8,104 nucleotides of DNA from CAZSLZ01 sp964607865 (GTDB lineage Bacteria; Vulcanimicrobiota; JAJTBE01; CAZSLZ01), in assembly GCA_964607865.1 (NCBI GenBank), contig CAZSLZ010000140.1, positions 1 through 8,104 of the forward strand. Reading direction: 5' to 3'. Below are positions 6,867-8,104 of this stretch, in pieces (within the stretch, counting starts at the first letter, position 1; each line of letters starts with the position of its first letter). Made by a program: the position numbers and the translations under genes. Under the pieces are notes generated by a model. That model saw only the letters and a list, made by a program, of their open reading frames with translations. It was not told where the DNA came from and searched no databases.

Positions 6867-7074
6867 TTAAAACTTGTTGCGGTTTTTCCCTTTTAAATTC
6901 CAAAATAAACCACAATTGCAAGTAATTTATAACACTTTTTTAATATAAAAACAGAATTAACCATAATTGTATTTTAATTTCAAAATTATCTTCATATCAG
7001 AAATCGGGTGATTTCTTCTTGTTTATTTCAGTTATGATTCATTTCTCTTACCTCTATAATCGGTAATTATTTTT

Positions 7075-7109
7075 GTCATGCGAGGTTTCAAAGAAACCGT
7101 GGCAATCTC
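7075..7109. repeat. Palindromic intergenic repeat of the GTCATTGCGAGG...GGCAATCTC kind (degenerate copy)
   Basis: The left arm reads GTCATGCGAGG (7075-7085) and the right arm GTGGCAATCTC (7099-7109). Between them GGTTTC (7084-7089) and GAAACC (7093-7098) pair around an AAA loop, and outer TGC/GCA pair across a small internal loop. From memory, this matches a dispersed palindromic element found between genes in many unrelated bacteria, where the usual left arm is GTCATTGCGAGG. This copy lacks one T of that arm. The GC-rich patch that continues to about 7175 may be part of the same insertion. Confidence 0.6.
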
Positions 7110-7208
7110 AGGTTAGATCGGGTTGGTTCCATACCCACTTACCTTGCGCCTGTGAGCGCCCGGATCTTTTGCCGGTTAAAAAAAACTACAATGCGAACAA
7201 CATGTTTT

Positions 7209-7301
7209 CCCATTCTAAATGGGATTCCCCAATTCTTAACTGGGCGAACCATATATATTCCCAAAAAAAGCGAAAGAAATTTTCTTTCCATTCTTAAAAG
7301 G
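7209..7301. repeat. Three short look-alike hairpins
   Basis: CCCATTCTAAATGGG (7209-7223) is a perfect six-pair hairpin. CCCAATTCTTAACTGGG (7228-7244) and CCATTCTTAAAAGG (7288-7301) are imperfect hairpins with the same core, CCCA-TTCTTAA-TGGG. A fourth inverted repeat, GAAAGA/TCTTTC (7271-7287), lies just before the third. The likeness suggests local duplication or a structured leader; the function is unknown. Confidence 0.45.
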
Positions 7302-7368
7302 ATGCCTGATTATTTTCAAATTTTGCAGGGAGGGATAACTTGATTCTGTTATGGATATTTCATTGGAA

Positions 7369-7388
7369 CCAGGATTTACAAGACCTGG
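7369..7388. promoter_or_regulatory. Inverted repeat upstream of the 7432 gene
   Basis: CCAGG (7369-7373) and CCTGG (7384-7388) flank ten bases, 43 bases before the GTG start. It could be an operator half-site pair or a small leader hairpin. Five-base arms are weak evidence, and no sound promoter was recognised around it. Confidence 0.25.
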
Positions 7389-7420
7389 ATAGAATGAAAA
7401 AGTGTTTTAATTATATCTTC

Positions 7421-7428
7421 GAGGTGAT
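7421..7428 (+). promoter_or_regulatory. Ribosome binding site supporting the GTG start at 7432
   Basis: GAGGTGAT matches the anti-Shine-Dalgarno over eight bases and ends three bases before GTG. The signal peptide begins directly at this GTG, so the start is well supported. Confidence 0.75.
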
Positions 7429-7431
7429 TTT

Positions 7432-7839
7432 GTGAAAAATCCATGGATTTTATCAATTCTTATTGTTTTATTAGCAGTAAATTACTGTTGTGCCAAGGAA
7501 GTAGATGAGTTGAAAGACGACGCCCAATCGGCGGAACAGGTTTATGCCGAATATGTCACAGCTGTGCACCAGGGAAAAATAAGCAGAATTAAGTCACTGG
7601 TTTATTCTCAGTCATTGCTTTTATGGAATAAAAAAACAAAAACCATGTTAAAAATGACCCAGCAGACAATTCCCCAATCTCCCCGGTTGATTTCCAGCAG
7701 GCCTGAGAAGGAATATCAGTATAATTATATGGTTTTGACCTATCAGGGAGTTAATACCGATGGGAAGCCGGTTACCGGAGAAATAAAAATGATTGTGGAA
7801 AACGGTGAATGGAAGGTTTATCAGGAAGTATGGAAATAA
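7432..7839 (+). CDS. Small exported protein, possibly NTF2-like fold
   Basis: This 135-residue frame starts at GTG with a strong GAGGTGAT ribosome site. Residues 1-21 form a Sec-type signal peptide (short basic start, WILSILIVLLAV core, then NYCCA before KEV). The two cysteines do not sit in a proper lipobox, so a lipoprotein is possible but not supported. The mature part begins with a helix-like SAEQVYAEYVTAVHQGK (33-49) followed by LVYSQSLLLWN, and ends with strand-like YNYMVLTYQGV and GEIKMIVENGEWKVYQEVWK. An early helix that counts a small workload of residues, then a final strand with EnGeWKV, is typical of NTF2/SnoaL-like and DUF4878-like secreted domains. This is a fold-level impression, not a recognised family. 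It is transcribed alone and convergent with the RNase H-like gene. No enzymatic function is suggested. Confidence 0.8.
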   Translation: MKNPWILSILIVLLAVNYCCAKEVDELKDDAQSAEQVYAEYVTAVHQGKISRIKSLVYSQSLLLWNKKTKTMLKMTQQTIPQSPRLISSRPEKEYQYNYMVLTYQGVNTDGKPVTGEIKMIVENGEWKVYQEVWK

Positions 7840-7859
7840 CTAACGCTGCTTAGTTTTTT
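7838..7859 (+). terminator. Possible Rho-independent terminator of the 7432 gene
   Basis: AACTAA (7838-7843), loop CGCTGC, TTAGTT (7850-7855), then a T run to 7859. The stem has only one G-C pair, so it is weak. It begins inside the plus-strand stop codon and lies within the 3' end of the opposing gene. Confidence 0.35.
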
Positions 7860-8104
7860 CCTCAAGCATTTCAAATACCTGGTCAGCGATTTTCTGAAGG
7901 TTTCGCACATCGCTTTCGTTGTGCTTTTTCAGAAGTTCGAAAGATTCCTGGTTGCCATTCATTTTATCTTCCCAAAGTTTTACGGCCTGGTAGCCGGTTA
8001 TATCAGCAATGGGTTCTTCACGGGTTATATTAAGGTTTTTTTCAATCATTTTCAAATCTTTTCCCAGCCCCAGTTTCTTGGCAGCGAAGGAAATATCAAA
8101 ATGA
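7840..8104 (-). CDS. RNase H-like exonuclease-domain protein, YprB type (5' end off window)
   Basis: The frame is open from the right edge to TAG at 7842-7840, giving 88 visible residues, the C-terminal part of a longer protein. The first visible residues, HFDISFAAKKLGLG, continue upstream of the internal Met at 8055, so that Met is not the start. The pattern is DL-type (HFDI), then LKMIEKNLNI, ADITGYQAVKLWED, a short loop, then ELLKKHNESDVRNLQKIADQVFEML. It fits the end of the RNase_H_2 domain of YprB-like proteins, which usually ends in a YNxxDVxNL motif carrying a metal-binding Asp; here it is HNESDVRNL. The tail EEKTKQR is short, so no further domain follows. Known members are predicted 3'-5' exonucleases, sometimes fused to other domains that would lie outside the window. 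The stop abuts the stop of the convergent gene with no base between. Confidence 0.75.
   Translation of the reverse strand, partial: HFDISFAAKKLGLGKDLKMIEKNLNITREEPIADITGYQAVKLWEDKMNGNQESFELLKKHNESDVRNLQKIADQVFEMLEEKTKQR

Larger units (their letters stand above)
6836..7431. other. Intergenic region, AT-rich, no convincing gene
   Basis: About 600 bases lie between the divergent starts of rseP and the plus-strand gene at 7432. From 6836 to about 7070 the DNA is very AT-rich and contains the rseP ribosome site and a possible -10. From about 7075 to 7175 the composition turns clearly richer in G and C, with a palindromic repeat and short GCGC and CCGG inverted repeats. From about 7200 to 7310 three small look-alike hairpins follow. 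The open frames across this stretch have no ribosome site and their translations look like nothing I recognise, so I do not call a gene. Confidence 0.6.

Noticed and set aside
6844..6909. Direct repeat TCCAAAATAAA at 6844-6854 and 6899-6909
   Set aside because: Eleven bases of very AT-rich sequence in an AT-rich region; one copy overlaps the rseP ribosome site. Likely chance.
7146..7185. GCGC and CCGG inverted repeats next to an A run, considered as a terminator
   Set aside because: The arms are only four bases. On the minus strand the T run precedes the hairpin, and on the plus strand it is an A run, so neither direction gives a terminator.
7073..7343. Two overlapping plus-strand frames of 63-74 codons in the intergenic region
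   Set aside because: No ribosome site, no recognisable sequence, and they cross the palindromic repeat and the hairpins.
7840..8055. Independent 71-residue gene starting at the Met at 8055
   Set aside because: The same frame stays open to the window edge with family-like residues (HFDISFAAKKLGLG) upstream, so the Met is internal to a larger RNase H-like protein.

Overview
The window (about 43% G+C by eye) is a bacterial chromosomal segment. It is dominated by a minus-strand housekeeping block, followed by a roughly 600-base AT-rich intergenic region and a convergent gene pair at the right edge. No phage, transposase, CRISPR array, rRNA or tRNA was found. The organism cannot be named from sequence alone. 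The order rseP-ispG-proS, and the set Sua5 / arginine-phosphatase-like PTP / RpiB, recall clusters known from Firmicutes and other deep bacterial lineages (ywlC-ywlE-ywlF in Bacillus). Strong AGGAGG-type Shine-Dalgarno sites and frequent TTG/GTG starts fit such a lineage. The first gene resembles multidomain VanX-like proteins that I recall from Acidobacteria- and Planctomycetes-type genomes, so the phylum stays open.

Layout, read in the direction of transcription on the minus strand: rseP (6835-5552, site-2 metalloprotease) overlaps ispG (5552-4488, MEP isoprenoid pathway) by one base. A clear Rho-independent terminator follows at 4471-4450. A second unit then starts: proS (4345-2615), a Sua5-type threonylcarbamoyl-AMP synthase (2594-1548), a fused low-molecular-weight phosphatase/ribose-5-phosphate isomerase B (1540-575), and a secreted protein with a probable VanX-like M15 peptidase region that runs off the left edge (547-1). 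Gaps of 7-27 bases inside this unit argue for co-transcription. Its genes join translation (charging of tRNA-Pro, tRNA t6A modification) with protein dephosphorylation, pentose-phosphate metabolism and possibly cell-wall peptide cleavage.

Right part: 6836-7431 has no convincing gene. It holds AT-rich DNA upstream of rseP, a GC-richer patch with a degenerate GTCATTGCGAGG-type palindromic repeat (7075-7109), and three short look-alike hairpins (7209-7301). A plus-strand gene (7432-7839) encodes a small exported protein, perhaps NTF2-like. It meets tail-to-tail, with no base between the stop codons, the 3' end of a minus-strand RNase H-like (YprB-type) gene that enters from the right edge.

Points most worth a second look: the phosphatase-RpiB fusion and its likely non-AUG (possibly ATT) start; the Sua5 protein that keeps both domains but lacks the conserved SPGMKYxHYAP linker motif; the long charged insertion in RseP; and the repeat and hairpins upstream of rseP. 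I saw no clear sign of a wholly new system. The window is mostly core genome with unusual local variations.
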